A stretch of DNA of 32,282 nucleotides from Lachnospiraceae bacterium (GCA_015056885.1 SVFL01000035.1:1-32282); one strand, 5' to 3'; positions 7,152 through 16,502 are shown, numbered from the stretch's first letter. The notes: generated by a model not told the origin, from the letters alone. Made by a program: numbers and translations.

Positions 7152-8078
7152 ATGAAGATTGTTTTCATGGGAACCCCGGATTTTGCCGTGGGAGCATTGG
7201 AGGCTTTGATAAAGGCCGGACATGAGATAACTGCTGTGGTGACACAGCCGGACAAGGCGAAAGGAAGAAGCGGTAAGCTGATGCCGCCTCCGGTAAAAGA
7301 ATGTGCACTTGCACATAATATTCCTGTGATGCAGCCGGTGCGTATTAAGACACCGGAGGCCATTGCCGAGTTGAAACAATATGAGGCAGATGTGTATATT
7401 GTGGCGGCCTTTGGGCAGATTTTATCTCAGGAGATTTTGGATATGCCTAAGTATGGCTGTCTGAATATTCATGCATCTCTTCTTCCTAAATACAGAGGAG
7501 CATCTCCCATTCAACATGTGATTATTGATGGAGAGGCTGAGACCGGTGTGACTATCATGCAGATGAATGCAGGATTGGATACCGGTGATATGCTTTACAA
7601 AAAGAGTATTGCAATTGAAGATACTGATAATTATGAGACTTTGCATGATAAATTGTTGGTCGTGGGTGGCGAGGCTATTGTCGAGGGGCTTGGGTTGTTG
7701 GAAGCAGGCAAGCTTACTCCCGAGAAGCAGGATGACAATCTTAGTTGTTATGCGCCCCTGATTGACAAGCAGATGGGCAGACTTGATTTTGTCAAGGATG
7801 CGGTGGTATTGGATCGACTAATTCGCGGTGTGACTCCCTGGCCCAGTGCATTTACAAGCTATCAGGGCAAGCAGTTAAAAATCTGGCGTGCGCAGCCTGT
7901 AGATGGCAGCGGTGAGCCGGGAACCATATTGAATGTGGAAAAGGATGCTTTTACAGTGGCTTGCGGAAATGGGGCACTTCGTATTCTGGAGGTGCAGTTG
8001 GAAGGTAAGAAACGAATGAGTACCCATGATTTTCTTTTGGGTATAAAGGTAAAACAGGGCGAAGTGTTAGGTAAATAG
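7152..8078 (+). CDS. fmt: Methionyl-tRNA formyltransferase
   Basis: Formylates initiator Met-tRNA with 10-formyltetrahydrofolate so that bacterial initiation can proceed. 308 aa, the usual length. The N-terminal transferase domain starts MKIVFMGTPDFAV. The catalytic and folate region is NIHASLLPKYRGASPIQ, and the C-terminal tRNA-binding domain begins near residue 205. AAGGAG lies 9 bp before the ATG. It sits between def and a membrane protease gene, an order common in Firmicutes. Confidence 0.97.
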   Translation: MKIVFMGTPDFAVGALEALIKAGHEITAVVTQPDKAKGRSGKLMPPPVKECALAHNIPVMQPVRIKTPEAIAELKQYEADVYIVAAFGQILSQEILDMPKYGCLNIHASLLPKYRGASPIQHVIIDGEAETGVTIMQMNAGLDTGDMLYKKSIAIEDTDNYETLHDKLLVVGGEAIVEGLGLLEAGKLTPEKQDDNLSCYAPLIDKQMGRLDFVKDAVVLDRLIRGVTPWPSAFTSYQGKQLKIWRAQPVDGSGEPGTILNVEKDAFTVACGNGALRILEVQLEGKKRMSTHDFLLGIKVKQGEVLGK

Positions 8079-8093
8079 TTGGGAGGATTATAA

Positions 8094-8816
8094 ATGGGTT
8101 ACGGTTATGGTTATGGCTATGGATATTATTTTGATCCCACATATATATTGATTATTATTGGTATGGTAATCAGTCTGATGGCCAGTGCATCAGTAAAGTC
8201 TACTATGGCAAAATATAAAAAGGTCAGATGTTCCACCGGATTAACAGGAGCTATGGCGGCAGAGCAGATTCTGTACCGCGAAGGAATTTCTGATGTAACC
8301 ATAGAGTGTATGGAGGATTCGGACGGAGACCATTATGACCCACGTACGAAAACGGTGCGATTGTCCAGTGATGTGTATCGCGGTGCAACAGTCACATCAG
8401 TGGCAGTAGCTGCTCATGAGTGCGGACATGCCATTCAGCATGCCAAAAGTTATGCACCTTTGTCCGTTCGTGCGGCTATGGTGCCGGTGGTGAATCTGGC
8501 AAGCAATCTGAGCATGCCTTTGATTTTGTTAGGTGTGGTATTGAGTTGGAATCAGGTGTTGATTAATATTGGAATATTTGCTTTTTCGGGAGCGTTGTTG
8601 TTTCAGTTGGTGACCCTTCCGGTGGAGTTTAACGCCTCCTCCAGAGCATTGGCCAAGATAGGTCAGTATGGTCTTTTGGCAGAGGAGGAAAACAGAGGTT
8701 GTAAGAAGGTGCTTCGTGCGGCAGCCTTTACCTATGTGGCAGCAGCGATGGCTACAGTGTTGCAGCTTGTGCGTCTGGTTCTTCTCTTCGGAGGCGGAAG
8801 ACGCAGAGACGACTAA
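8094..8816 (+). CDS. YugP-like membrane zinc metallopeptidase
   Basis: A membrane protein of 240 aa in the neutral zinc metallopeptidase family typified by B. subtilis YugP. A Gly-Tyr run (residues 2-11) precedes a first membrane helix (about 16-34). The zinc motif HECGHAIQH lies near residues 106-114 in the cytoplasmic part, followed by two or three further hydrophobic segments up to residue 185 and one near 202-232. The substrate is not known for the family; a role in membrane-protein quality control is only a guess. The start is set by GGGAGGA 7 bp upstream. It lies 15 bp after fmt and just before rsmB, so it belongs to the operon. Genes of this family are often found next to fmt in clostridia. 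Confidence 0.88.
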   Translation: MGYGYGYGYGYYFDPTYILIIIGMVISLMASASVKSTMAKYKKVRCSTGLTGAMAAEQILYREGISDVTIECMEDSDGDHYDPRTKTVRLSSDVYRGATVTSVAVAAHECGHAIQHAKSYAPLSVRAAMVPVVNLASNLSMPLILLGVVLSWNQVLINIGIFAFSGALLFQLVTLPVEFNASSRALAKIGQYGLLAEEENRGCKKVLRAAAFTYVAAAMATVLQLVRLVLLFGGGRRRDD

Positions 8817-8830
8817 GAGAGGTGACTGAG

Positions 8831-10132
8831 GTGGCAGAGAATACCAGAGAAATTGTGCTGGATACCTTGCTTGCCCTTGAAAAGGGTGAGGAATTTTCCC
8901 ACAGACTGATAAAATCTGTTTTGGATAAATATAATTATATGGATGAGCGGGATAAGGCGTTTATCAAGCGTTTGACGGAAGGAACAATAGAACGCCAAAC
9001 CGAGCTTGATTATTATCTGGATGCCTGCTCCAGTGTGCCTGTGCGCAAGATGAAGCCTTTGATTCGCTGCCTTATGAGGATGAGTGTTTATCAGCTTCTC
9101 TATATGGATAATGTGCCTGACAGTGCAGTGTGTAATGAGGCTTGTAAATTGGCCCAGAAACGCAAGTTTGGAAGCCTGAAAGGATTTGTAAACGGTGTGC
9201 TCCGCAGTATTGCGAGGCAGAAGGATGCATTACCTTTGCCGGATGAGAAGAAAGAGCCTGTGAAGTATCTGTCTGTAAAATATTCTATGCCTGTATGGCT
9301 TGTGGAGTTGTGGACAGAAGTTTTTGGAAGAGAGCGTACAGAAAAAATGCTGGAAGGTCTTTTGGCGATTCATCCGGTGTCTCTCAGATTTCGGACGGAT
9401 TTGCCTGAGGCAGAAAAAAATAAAGTGATTGAGCAGATGGAACAGAGCGGTGCCAAGCTTACACAGAGCAAACTGCTTCCATATCTGTATATTGTAAAAA
9501 ATACGGAAAGTATTTCCGATTTGCCCGGATTTCATGAAGGAAAGTTTGTGGTGCAGGATGCCAGCTCGGCTTTTGCTGTGGAGGCAGCCGGCATCAAGAG
9601 TGGTGATTATGTGGTAGATATCTGTGCAGCACCCGGTGGCAAGACTATGTTAGCTTCAGAGAAAGCAGGCAACAAAGGGAAAGTGCTTTCCAGAGATGTA
9701 TCTGAGACAAAGGTTGCTTTGATTGAGGAAAATATAGCACGTATGGGCCTTAAAAATATTATGGTCGAGGTGCATGACGCCACCGTGAAGGATGAAGAAC
9801 TTTGCGGACAGGCTGATGTGGTGCTTGCGGATGTCCCTTGCTCCGGACTTGGTGTTATGGGCAAGAAGCGTGATATTAAGTATCATATTACACCGGAGAA
9901 AATTGCATCCATAGGAGAACTGCAGAAGCAGATTATTGAGAGCAGCTGGAGCTATGTCAAGCAAGGTGGTGTGCTGCTTTACAGCACCTGTACGGTGAAT
10001 CCGGCAGAAAATGAGAATATGACAGCTTGGATTGTTGAGAATTTCCCTTTTGAACTGGAACAGGAAAAACAGTTTGTGCCGGGTGAGGACGAAACGGACG
10101 GTTTTTATTATGCAAAACTTAGAAGAAAGTAA
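8831..10132 (+). CDS. rsmB: 16S rRNA (cytosine-967-C5) methyltransferase RsmB
   Basis: Methylates one cytosine of 16S rRNA with S-adenosylmethionine. 433 aa: an N-terminal NusB-like RNA-binding domain (about 1-140), then a Rossmann methyltransferase domain. SAM motif DICAAPGGKT, the proline-cysteine motif DVPCSGLG and the catalytic STCTVNPAENE are all present. The GTG at 8831 is preferred: AGAGGTG (8818-8824) is a ribosome site 6 bp before it, whereas the upstream GTG 8822 lies inside that site. The 3' end overlaps the rlmN start by 23 bp. Confidence 0.95.
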   Translation: MAENTREIVLDTLLALEKGEEFSHRLIKSVLDKYNYMDERDKAFIKRLTEGTIERQTELDYYLDACSSVPVRKMKPLIRCLMRMSVYQLLYMDNVPDSAVCNEACKLAQKRKFGSLKGFVNGVLRSIARQKDALPLPDEKKEPVKYLSVKYSMPVWLVELWTEVFGRERTEKMLEGLLAIHPVSLRFRTDLPEAEKNKVIEQMEQSGAKLTQSKLLPYLYIVKNTESISDLPGFHEGKFVVQDASSAFAVEAAGIKSGDYVVDICAAPGGKTMLASEKAGNKGKVLSRDVSETKVALIEENIARMGLKNIMVEVHDATVKDEELCGQADVVLADVPCSGLGVMGKKRDIKYHITPEKIASIGELQKQIIESSWSYVKQGGVLLYSTCTVNPAENENMTAWIVENFPFELEQEKQFVPGEDETDGFYYAKLRRK

Positions 10133-11204
10133 GATAGAAGATAAGATAAAGAAAGTGGATATTAAGTCTCTGACCTTGGAAGAACTTACGGAAGAGCTTG
10201 GAAAATATGGCGAGAAAGCTTTTCGTGCCAAGCAGATGTATGAGTGGATGCATGTGAAGCTGGCCAGGAACTTTGATGAGATGACAAATCTGTCCAAAGC
10301 TCTTCGTGAACAGTGCGCAGAACGTTATACATACACTTCCCTGGAGGCACTTCAAGTGCAGGAGTCAGCTATTGACGGAACCAAAAAGTTTTTGTTTGAA
10401 TTAGCTGACGGCAATGTGGTGGAGAGTGTGTGGATGCGTTACAAGCACGGAAATTCCGTGTGCATTTCTTCGCAGGTGGGATGTCGCATGGGATGCAAGT
10501 TCTGTGCATCCACGCTGGACGGGTTGGAGCGCAGCCTTCTTCCTTCGGAAATGTTGGATCAGATTTATGCTATTACCAAGCTGACAGGAGAACGGGTGTC
10601 TAATGTGGTGGTAATGGGTATAGGTGAACCCATGGACAATTACGATAATTTATTGAAATTCATTCGTATTCTCACGGATGCTAACGGATTAAATATCAGT
10701 CAGCGCAATCTTACGGTATCTACCTGTGGTATTGTGCCCCGCATGCGGCAGTTGGCGGAGGAAAAACTTCAGATTACACTGGCGCTGTCACTTCACGCAA
10801 CAACGGATGAGAAACGCCGGAGACTGATGCCGATAGCCAATAAATACAGCATTGCAGAACTTATGGATGTCTGTAAATATTATTTTGACAATACGGGGAG
10901 ACGTATTACCTTTGAATATTCTCTGGTGGGAGGAGTAAATGATACGGATGAAGATGCGGCAGAGCTTTCTGCGTTGGCAGCTCCTCTTTGCTGTCATATA
11001 AATCTGATTCCGGTAAATCCTATTAAGGAGCGGGATTTTGTGCAGTCAGAGACTGCAAGAATTCAAGCTTTTAAAAATAAGCTTGAAAAAAACAAAATAA
11101 ACTGTACAATAAGAAGGGAAATGGGTCGAGACATAGACGGTGCCTGCGGACAGTTACGACGTAAGAATCTGAAAGCGGAAGGAACCGATAATTCGCCTGT
11201 TTAG
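10110..11204 (+). CDS. rlmN: Dual-specificity RNA methyltransferase RlmN
   Basis: A radical-SAM enzyme that puts a C2 methyl on adenosine in 23S rRNA and in some tRNAs. 364 aa from ATG 10110. The iron-sulfur cysteines are C125, C129 and C132 (CRMGCKFC). GIGEPMDNYDN is the SAM-binding region. The C-terminal GACGQLR carries the methyl-accepting Cys. The start is uncertain: ATG 10110 lies 23 bp inside rsmB and has no good ribosome site. GTG 10155 would begin at VDIKSLTLEEL, close to where family members start. A further upstream frame is open to 10032 but is probably only a shadow of rsmB. Confidence 0.93.
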   Translation: MQNLEESKIEDKIKKVDIKSLTLEELTEELGKYGEKAFRAKQMYEWMHVKLARNFDEMTNLSKALREQCAERYTYTSLEALQVQESAIDGTKKFLFELADGNVVESVWMRYKHGNSVCISSQVGCRMGCKFCASTLDGLERSLLPSEMLDQIYAITKLTGERVSNVVVMGIGEPMDNYDNLLKFIRILTDANGLNISQRNLTVSTCGIVPRMRQLAEEKLQITLALSLHATTDEKRRRLMPIANKYSIAELMDVCKYYFDNTGRRITFEYSLVGGVNDTDEDAAELSALAAPLCCHINLIPVNPIKERDFVQSETARIQAFKNKLEKNKINCTIRREMGRDIDGACGQLRRKNLKAEGTDNSPV

Positions 11205-11215
11205 GAGGATGAAAC

Positions 11216-11947
11216 GTGCTTAAAACGTTTTCTATTACCGATATCGGTAAGAAGAGAAGAGTAAATCAGGATTATGTATATACGTCAGAGAGTTCCATAG
11301 GAAATCTGCCGAATCTCTTTATCGTTGCAGATGGAATGGGAGGTCACAATGCAGGTGATTTTGCATCAAAGCTGACAGTGGAGACTATGTTGAATGAGAT
11401 TGCGGATTCCTTTGAAAAAAATCCGGTAAAGATTCTCAGCAAGGCCATTGCTACTGCCAATGATGTGATTCGAAGAAAAGCTGCAGAAACTCCGGATATG
11501 GAGGGGATGGGAACTACCGTTGTGGCGGCTACCAGTATCGGCAGATATCTGCATGTGGCAAATGTGGGTGACAGCAGACTTTATGTAGTGGGAAGAGAGA
11601 TTCGTCAGGTGACCAAGGATCATTCTCTGGTGGAGGAAATGGTGCGCATTGGTACTATCAGCCATTCTGAGGCCAGAAATCATCCTGACAAAAACATTAT
11701 TACCCGAGCCATTGGTGCTTCTGTCGAGGTTGAACCGGATTTTTTTACGGTAGAACTTGAAGAGGGAGATGCGGTGCTTATGTGTACCGACGGCCTCACC
11801 AATATGTTAGAGGATGAGGAAATCCGTATGATATTGAGTGGTGGCAGAGATATTGTGGAGAAGGCACAGGCACTTGTGGATGCCGCCAATGCAAACGGCG
11901 GCAGAGACAATATTTCTGTAGTGCTGATTGAGCAGAGCGAGGCGTAA
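11216..11947 (+). CDS. PP2C-type Ser/Thr protein phosphatase
   Basis: Cytoplasmic metal-dependent phosphatase that reverses the action of the adjacent kinase (B. subtilis PrpC, Stp in other species). 243 aa, the length of the stand-alone bacterial class. Metal-binding and catalytic motifs appear in order: RVNQD, VADGMGGHNAG, ANVGDSRLYV, TDGLTNML and GGRDNISVV. The GTG start at 11216 is fixed by a perfect AGGAGG (11203-11208) 7 bp upstream. That site overlaps the rlmN stop codon, so the two genes are coupled. The kinase gene follows after 25 bp. Confidence 0.96.
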   Translation: MLKTFSITDIGKKRRVNQDYVYTSESSIGNLPNLFIVADGMGGHNAGDFASKLTVETMLNEIADSFEKNPVKILSKAIATANDVIRRKAAETPDMEGMGTTVVAATSIGRYLHVANVGDSRLYVVGREIRQVTKDHSLVEEMVRIGTISHSEARNHPDKNIITRAIGASVEVEPDFFTVELEEGDAVLMCTDGLTNMLEDEEIRMILSGGRDIVEKAQALVDAANANGGRDNISVVLIEQSEA

Positions 11948-11972
11948 TTTAGTCTGAGAAAAGGAAAGAAGT

Positions 11973-14093
11973 ATGATAAAGATTGGTATGATGATAGGTG
12001 ACCGGTATGAGATACTTGAAAAAATAGGTACCGGCGGCATGTCAGATGTATATAAAGCAAAATGTCACAAATTAAACAGATTTGTGGCAGTTAAGGTGTT
12101 GAAACAGGAGTTTTCAGAGAATGGAAATTTTGTGTCCAAATTTCGTACGGAAGCTCAGGCTGCGGCAGGCCTTGCGCACCCTAATATTGTAAATGTGTAC
12201 GATGTAGGAGAGGAAAATGGCATCCACTACATTGTTATGGAGCTTGTGGAGGGTATTACTCTCAAGCAGTACATTGAGAAGAAGGCAAGACTTTCTTATA
12301 AAGAGGCAGTGAGCATTGCTATTCAGGTGAGTATGGGTATTGAGGCTGCTCACAACAATCATATTATTCATCGTGATATCAAGCCGCAAAATATTATGAT
12401 TTCCAAAGATGGAAAAGTGAAGGTAACGGATTTTGGTATTGCCAAAGCAGCTACCAGCAACACCATCACTTCCAATGTGATGGGCTCTGTTCATTATACG
12501 TCACCGGAACAGGCAAGAGGCGGCTATAGTGATGAGAAGAGTGATATTTATTCCCTGGGTGTTACTATGTTTGAGATGCTTACGGGAAGAGTTCCTTTTA
12601 ATGGAGAAACCACAGTTGCAATTGCAATTAAGCATATTCAGGAGGAGCTTCCTTCTCCCAAGGAATATGTGACAGAAATACCCACCAGCGTGGAGAATAT
12701 CGTCCTGAAATGTTGTCAGAAATCTCCGGACAGACGTTATCAGAACATGGCAGAGCTGGTTGCGGATTTGAAACAGTCTTTGATGAATCCGGATGAGAAT
12801 TTTGTGGTAATTGCCGATCCGGATATGGATGGCGGAACCCGTGCCATCAGTGAGAGTGATATGGCTCAGATTAAGAGTCGTACAGCATACACGGAAGAGT
12901 ATGTGTCCAGAGAGGATTCCCTGCGTCTTCGTTCCGATACAGAGCCTGTCTATCAGGATAATGATGATGCGGACGGAGCAGAGGATTATGACTATGACCC
13001 CAAGATGGAGAAACTTACTACCATTCTTGCGGTTGTGGCAGGAATTATCATTCTGATTATTTTGATTATTCTTGCTACAAAGCTTTTTGGATCCGGAACC
13101 GGCTTGCCCGGCGGCAGCGGCCCGATTCTTTCGGAAGAAAGCAGCGAAAGTGTAACAGCTCCTACAATAGCCATGCCGAATGTGACTGGTATGACATTGG
13201 AGGATGCAAGAAATACTTTGGCAAATCTTGGAATTCTTACAGAAGTAGAGTACCAGGAGTCTGATGCAATTGATGAGGGTGTAGTAATCAATGCCAGTGC
13301 AAATACCGGTGACAGTGTTGAGGTTGGAAGTACTGTGACGCTGATGGTAAGTGCAGGGCCTCAAGGTGTTGAAATTGAAAAAGTAACAGGCATGACCTAT
13401 GAAGATGCTAAAAACAAACTGGTTAGTCTGGGATTTGTGGTAAATAAAGCAGAAGCTTATTCCGATACAGTTGCGGAAGGTTTGGTTATCAGCCAGTCTC
13501 CGGCAGACAGTACCAAGGCACCTAAGGGTAGTGTGGTGACTTTGACAGTCAGCTTGGGGAAGGAACAGAAAAAGATTGCGGTTCCTAAGTTGGTAGGACT
13601 TCCGGAAGAGGATGGAACATTTACTTTGATTGAAGCCGGGTTGGAAATAGGAAGTATCGCGGAAGTATATACGTCCGAAGTTCCGGTTGGATATATTTGC
13701 TACCAGAGTTATTCAGAGGGAACTTATGTAGATCCGGGTACAGCTATTGACATTAAGGTAAGTATGGGACCGGGTGAGGCTAGCTACAAATGCAATGCCA
13801 GCATTACTGCGCCTACCTTTGAAGAGGCTCCGGAGTATGTGGCAGGTTCAGAGGTTAGCATTAAACTGGTGACTGACGACGGACAGGTGCTTTTGGATAC
13901 CAGAACATCCACTTTCCCTCAGGCGGCAAACTATTACGGTCTGACTGCTTCGGGAGGAACGATTACCATTACCTATAAAGTGGTTGTCATGGGAGAGCCG
14001 ATTTATGATCCGGCGACAGGTGAGCCGATGGTGACACCCAGTAAGATTGAAGAGAGAAGTTTCACGCGAAGAATTGAGTTTGAACGGGAATAA
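11973..14093 (+). CDS. PASTA-domain Ser/Thr protein kinase (PrkC/StkP type)
   Basis: A membrane kinase that senses peptidoglycan fragments or lipid II outside and phosphorylates division, wall and translation targets inside. 706 aa. The cytoplasmic kinase domain (about 1-270) has GTGGMSDVYKA (19-29), HRD (133-135), DFG (153-155) and SPEQARG. An acidic linker runs to about 345, with one membrane helix (about 350-371). Three extracellular PASTA repeats (about 398-464, 465-532, 535-605) follow, then a further stretch of about 100 residues, beta-rich by eye, that is not PASTA. AAAGGAAAG lies upstream of the ATG. The C-terminal addition is the unusual part. It is paired with the PP2C gene and followed by rsgA after 3 bp. 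Confidence 0.96.
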   Translation: MIKIGMMIGDRYEILEKIGTGGMSDVYKAKCHKLNRFVAVKVLKQEFSENGNFVSKFRTEAQAAAGLAHPNIVNVYDVGEENGIHYIVMELVEGITLKQYIEKKARLSYKEAVSIAIQVSMGIEAAHNNHIIHRDIKPQNIMISKDGKVKVTDFGIAKAATSNTITSNVMGSVHYTSPEQARGGYSDEKSDIYSLGVTMFEMLTGRVPFNGETTVAIAIKHIQEELPSPKEYVTEIPTSVENIVLKCCQKSPDRRYQNMAELVADLKQSLMNPDENFVVIADPDMDGGTRAISESDMAQIKSRTAYTEEYVSREDSLRLRSDTEPVYQDNDDADGAEDYDYDPKMEKLTTILAVVAGIIILIILIILATKLFGSGTGLPGGSGPILSEESSESVTAPTIAMPNVTGMTLEDARNTLANLGILTEVEYQESDAIDEGVVINASANTGDSVEVGSTVTLMVSAGPQGVEIEKVTGMTYEDAKNKLVSLGFVVNKAEAYSDTVAEGLVISQSPADSTKAPKGSVVTLTVSLGKEQKKIAVPKLVGLPEEDGTFTLIEAGLEIGSIAEVYTSEVPVGYICYQSYSEGTYVDPGTAIDIKVSMGPGEASYKCNASITAPTFEEAPEYVAGSEVSIKLVTDDGQVLLDTRTSTFPQAANYYGLTASGGTITITYKVVVMGEPIYDPATGEPMVTPSKIEERSFTRRIEFERE

Positions 14094-14096
14094 TTT

Positions 14097-14978
14097 ATGC
14101 AAGGGAAAATAGTAAAAGGAATTGCAGGTTTTTATTATGTTCATGTAGCCGATAATAACAGTATATATGAGTGTAAAGCGAAGGGGATTTTTCGCAAGGA
14201 CAACAAAAAACCTCTGGTAGGTGATGATGTGGAGTTGGATGTTCTGGATGAGGAGAACAAAATTGGAAACATCATATCCCTTTTGCCAAGACGTAGTGAA
14301 TTGATAAGACCTGCTGTGGCAAATGTTGACCAGGCGTTGGTGATTTTTGCAATAAAAAAGCCGCAGCCAAACTTTAATCTGCTGGACCGTTTTTTGATTA
14401 TGATGGAACAGCAGCAGCTTCCCACGATTATTTGCTTTAATAAGTTGGATATTGATGAGGATGGACAGGGCGAAGAATACAGAACCATTTATGAGAAATG
14501 CGGTTACAAAACTTTACTGGTCAGTGCCAAAGGCGGAAGTGGCGTGACCGAGTTAAAAAGCATGCTTGCAGGTAAGACTACCACTGTGGCAGGTCCCAGC
14601 GGTGTGGGGAAATCTTCTTTGGTTAACTGTTTTCAGGACAATACTGTGATGGAGACAGGAAGCATCAGCGACAAAATTGACCGCGGAAAGCACACAACCC
14701 GTCATACAGAACTGATTGCTGTGGCGGAGGATACTTATATACTGGATACGCCGGGATTTAGTTCGCTGGGAATGTTTGGTATGGAAAAAGAAGATTTGGC
14801 ATTCTTTTATCCGGAATTTGCAGAACATGAGCAGTATTGCAAATTTGCCGGTTGCGCTCATATGGCAGAGCCGGTGTGCGGTGTGAAAGATGCGGTGGAG
14901 GAGGGAACGATTCCGAAGTTGCGTTATGAGAATTACAGACAGCTGTATGAAGAACTTAAGGCAGAAAAGAAATATTAG
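14097..14978 (+). CDS. rsgA: Ribosome small-subunit GTPase RsgA
   Basis: Circularly permuted GTPase that helps the late assembly of the 30S subunit. 293 aa. An N-terminal OB-fold (about 1-70) is followed by G4 NKLD before G1 GPSGVGKSS and G3 DTPGF, the permuted order diagnostic of the family. A C-terminal zinc knuckle has CKFAGCAH and a later Cys. It starts 3 bp after the kinase stop with no strong ribosome site of its own (GGGAA in the kinase end), so coupling is likely. In B. subtilis this gene (cpgA) also follows the kinase and precedes rpe and thiN. Neither of those is present here. Confidence 0.96.
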   Translation: MQGKIVKGIAGFYYVHVADNNSIYECKAKGIFRKDNKKPLVGDDVELDVLDEENKIGNIISLLPRRSELIRPAVANVDQALVIFAIKKPQPNFNLLDRFLIMMEQQQLPTIICFNKLDIDEDGQGEEYRTIYEKCGYKTLLVSAKGGSGVTELKSMLAGKTTTVAGPSGVGKSSLVNCFQDNTVMETGSISDKIDRGKHTTRHTELIAVAEDTYILDTPGFSSLGMFGMEKEDLAFFYPEFAEHEQYCKFAGCAHMAEPVCGVKDAVEEGTIPKLRYENYRQLYEELKAEKKY

Positions 14979-14984
14979 AGAATT

Positions 14985-15028
14985 GTACACGAAAAGGATC
15001 GGGCAAAATGGCTTGATCCTTTTTGTAC
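14985..15028 (+). terminator. Terminator after rsgA
   Basis: AAAAGGATC (14992-15000) pairs with GATCCTTTT (15015-15023) around a 14-nt loop, and the 3' arm ends in five T. GTAC at both edges adds weak pairing. It sits directly in front of the ribosome site of the next gene, so it may let some transcription pass or act as an attenuator. Confidence 0.7.
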
Positions 15029-15042
15029 GAGGAGCAGATATT

Positions 15043-16502
15043 ATGTACGAATGTCCTAATTGTGCGGCGAATTTGAAATTTCATGTTGGGAAACAGATGT
15101 TGTTCTGTGAGGCTTGCGAGACTACCATGACTCCGCATGCTTTTCATAAGATGAGTGATGCAGAGGAAAATCTTATGAGACTACTATATTTGTTTGTCCG
15201 CAGTGTGGTGGTGAGCTGATTGCAGAGGACGATACAGTAGCTACATTTTGCAGTTATTGCGGAGGTTCTACGATTTTGGACAGTCGTATCAGTAAAAAGA
15301 AGGCTCCCCGTTACATTATTCCTTTTCAAAAAGATAAGGAGGATTGCAAAAGAGCCTATCGGCGGATGTTGCGTTATGCCTATTTTGTGCCAAAGGAATT
15401 TAAGGATGAGGAACATATTGAGAAATTTCGCCCCATTTATATGCCATTTTGGCTATATTCGTTAAAACATAGTGGAAGTGTAAAGTTGACGAATTCTCGG
15501 AAAGAATTTCAAACGGAGCAGTTGCAGGCAGAATATGATGGTTTCTTTTATGATGCTTCATCTACCTTTTCTGATGATTTGACAGATGCAATCCGACCTT
15601 ATTATTTTCGGGATTGGATTTACGGATGGAAGTTGAAACCGGTAGAAGAGTCTCTGCATTTCGAGGCAGAAAAGGGAGATCTTGCCATGCTTCCGGTGTG
15701 GTTTTTGGCCTATCGGAAAAAAGACCGTGTGGCATATGCTGTAGTGAACGGGCAGACAGGTAAAATTGCCGGTGACATGCCCATTGCCGTACATAAATAT
15801 CTGCTAAGTTCCCTGCTTTGGGCTATACCGATTTTTCTGTTGCTTTATAGTTACTGGAATATGCAGCCGTCTTCTCTTTTGGTGGTAAGTGCTATGTTGT
15901 CTTTTGTGTGTTCCATGGTGTCCAATATGCAGTTGTCCTATTTGATTATCCGGGAAAATAAGGAAAAGGACAGAGGATTTATGTCGAAACAGAGGGCAAG
16001 GCGGCTGGTAGAGGATAAAAAGTTTGCTTTTACGATTCCCTCGAAGCTTATGGGATGGGGATTATTGCTTTTGATGCCGGTTTGGCCATTTATTTTTACT
16101 GTGCCGGGAATTGTATTTATTGAGAACTACATAGAAAATGAAGTGCTTGAGTTTGTGTTAGCTTTGGTGTTAATTTTACTTTTGTTTCCTTCTTTTCTGT
16201 TGGTGATGTGGGGGGCGGACCGATTCATCAATAACAGGAGAGTATCCTGGAAGGTGAAGATAGAGCAATTTATGTACGGTCGGAAGAAGTTGCCCTATTT
16301 GGTGAAGCCGTTGGTGGGAATTGGAATTGCAGTGCTGCTTTTGTGGATAAAACCGGTATCGGAAATCTGGTATTATGCCGGTGCTCTTGCGTGCATGATA
16401 CTGACAGGGGTGACTTTTGTGAACATTATTAGGTATCATAATCGTTTGACTACCCGCAAACTTCCTCAGTTAAACCGAAGAGGAGGTGACGAGAATGCCT
16501 GA
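15043..16502 (+). pseudogene. Membrane protein with N-terminal TFIIB-type zinc ribbons, frameshifted
   Basis: Frame 1 starts at ATG 15043 with a zinc ribbon (CPNC at 4-7, CEAC further on) and stops at 15219. The -1 frame continues the same protein from about 15171: SYETTIFVCPQCGG, then CSYCGG, DSRISKKKAPRYIIPF, and on to 16502. Restoring one A in the AAAA run at 15167-15170 joins both into a protein of about 486 aa. The second part has an N-terminal soluble region and five or six membrane segments between about 15780 and 16440. Intact relatives in related bacteria combine two zinc ribbons with such a membrane part; their function is unknown. Either the gene is broken in this strain or the base was lost in sequencing. 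GAGGAG lies about 8 bp upstream of the ATG. Confidence 0.8.

Noticed and set aside
10032..10109. Longer rlmN start at 10032
   Set aside because: Those 26 codons lie entirely inside rsmB and do not resemble the RlmN N-terminus.
12501..13364. Minus-strand open frame (287 codons) opposite the kinase
   Set aside because: It lies wholly inside a clear kinase gene and has the composition of a shadow frame.
14890..15042. Extension of the zinc-ribbon gene upstream of 15043
   Set aside because: The frame is open but overlaps rsgA and the terminator hairpin; ATG 15043 has a good ribosome site and gives the family-like MYECPNC start.
15160..15175. Programmed -1 ribosomal frameshift
   Set aside because: There is no XXXYYYZ slippery heptamer in the right frame, and GAA slipping to GGA would mispair. 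A lost base is simpler.
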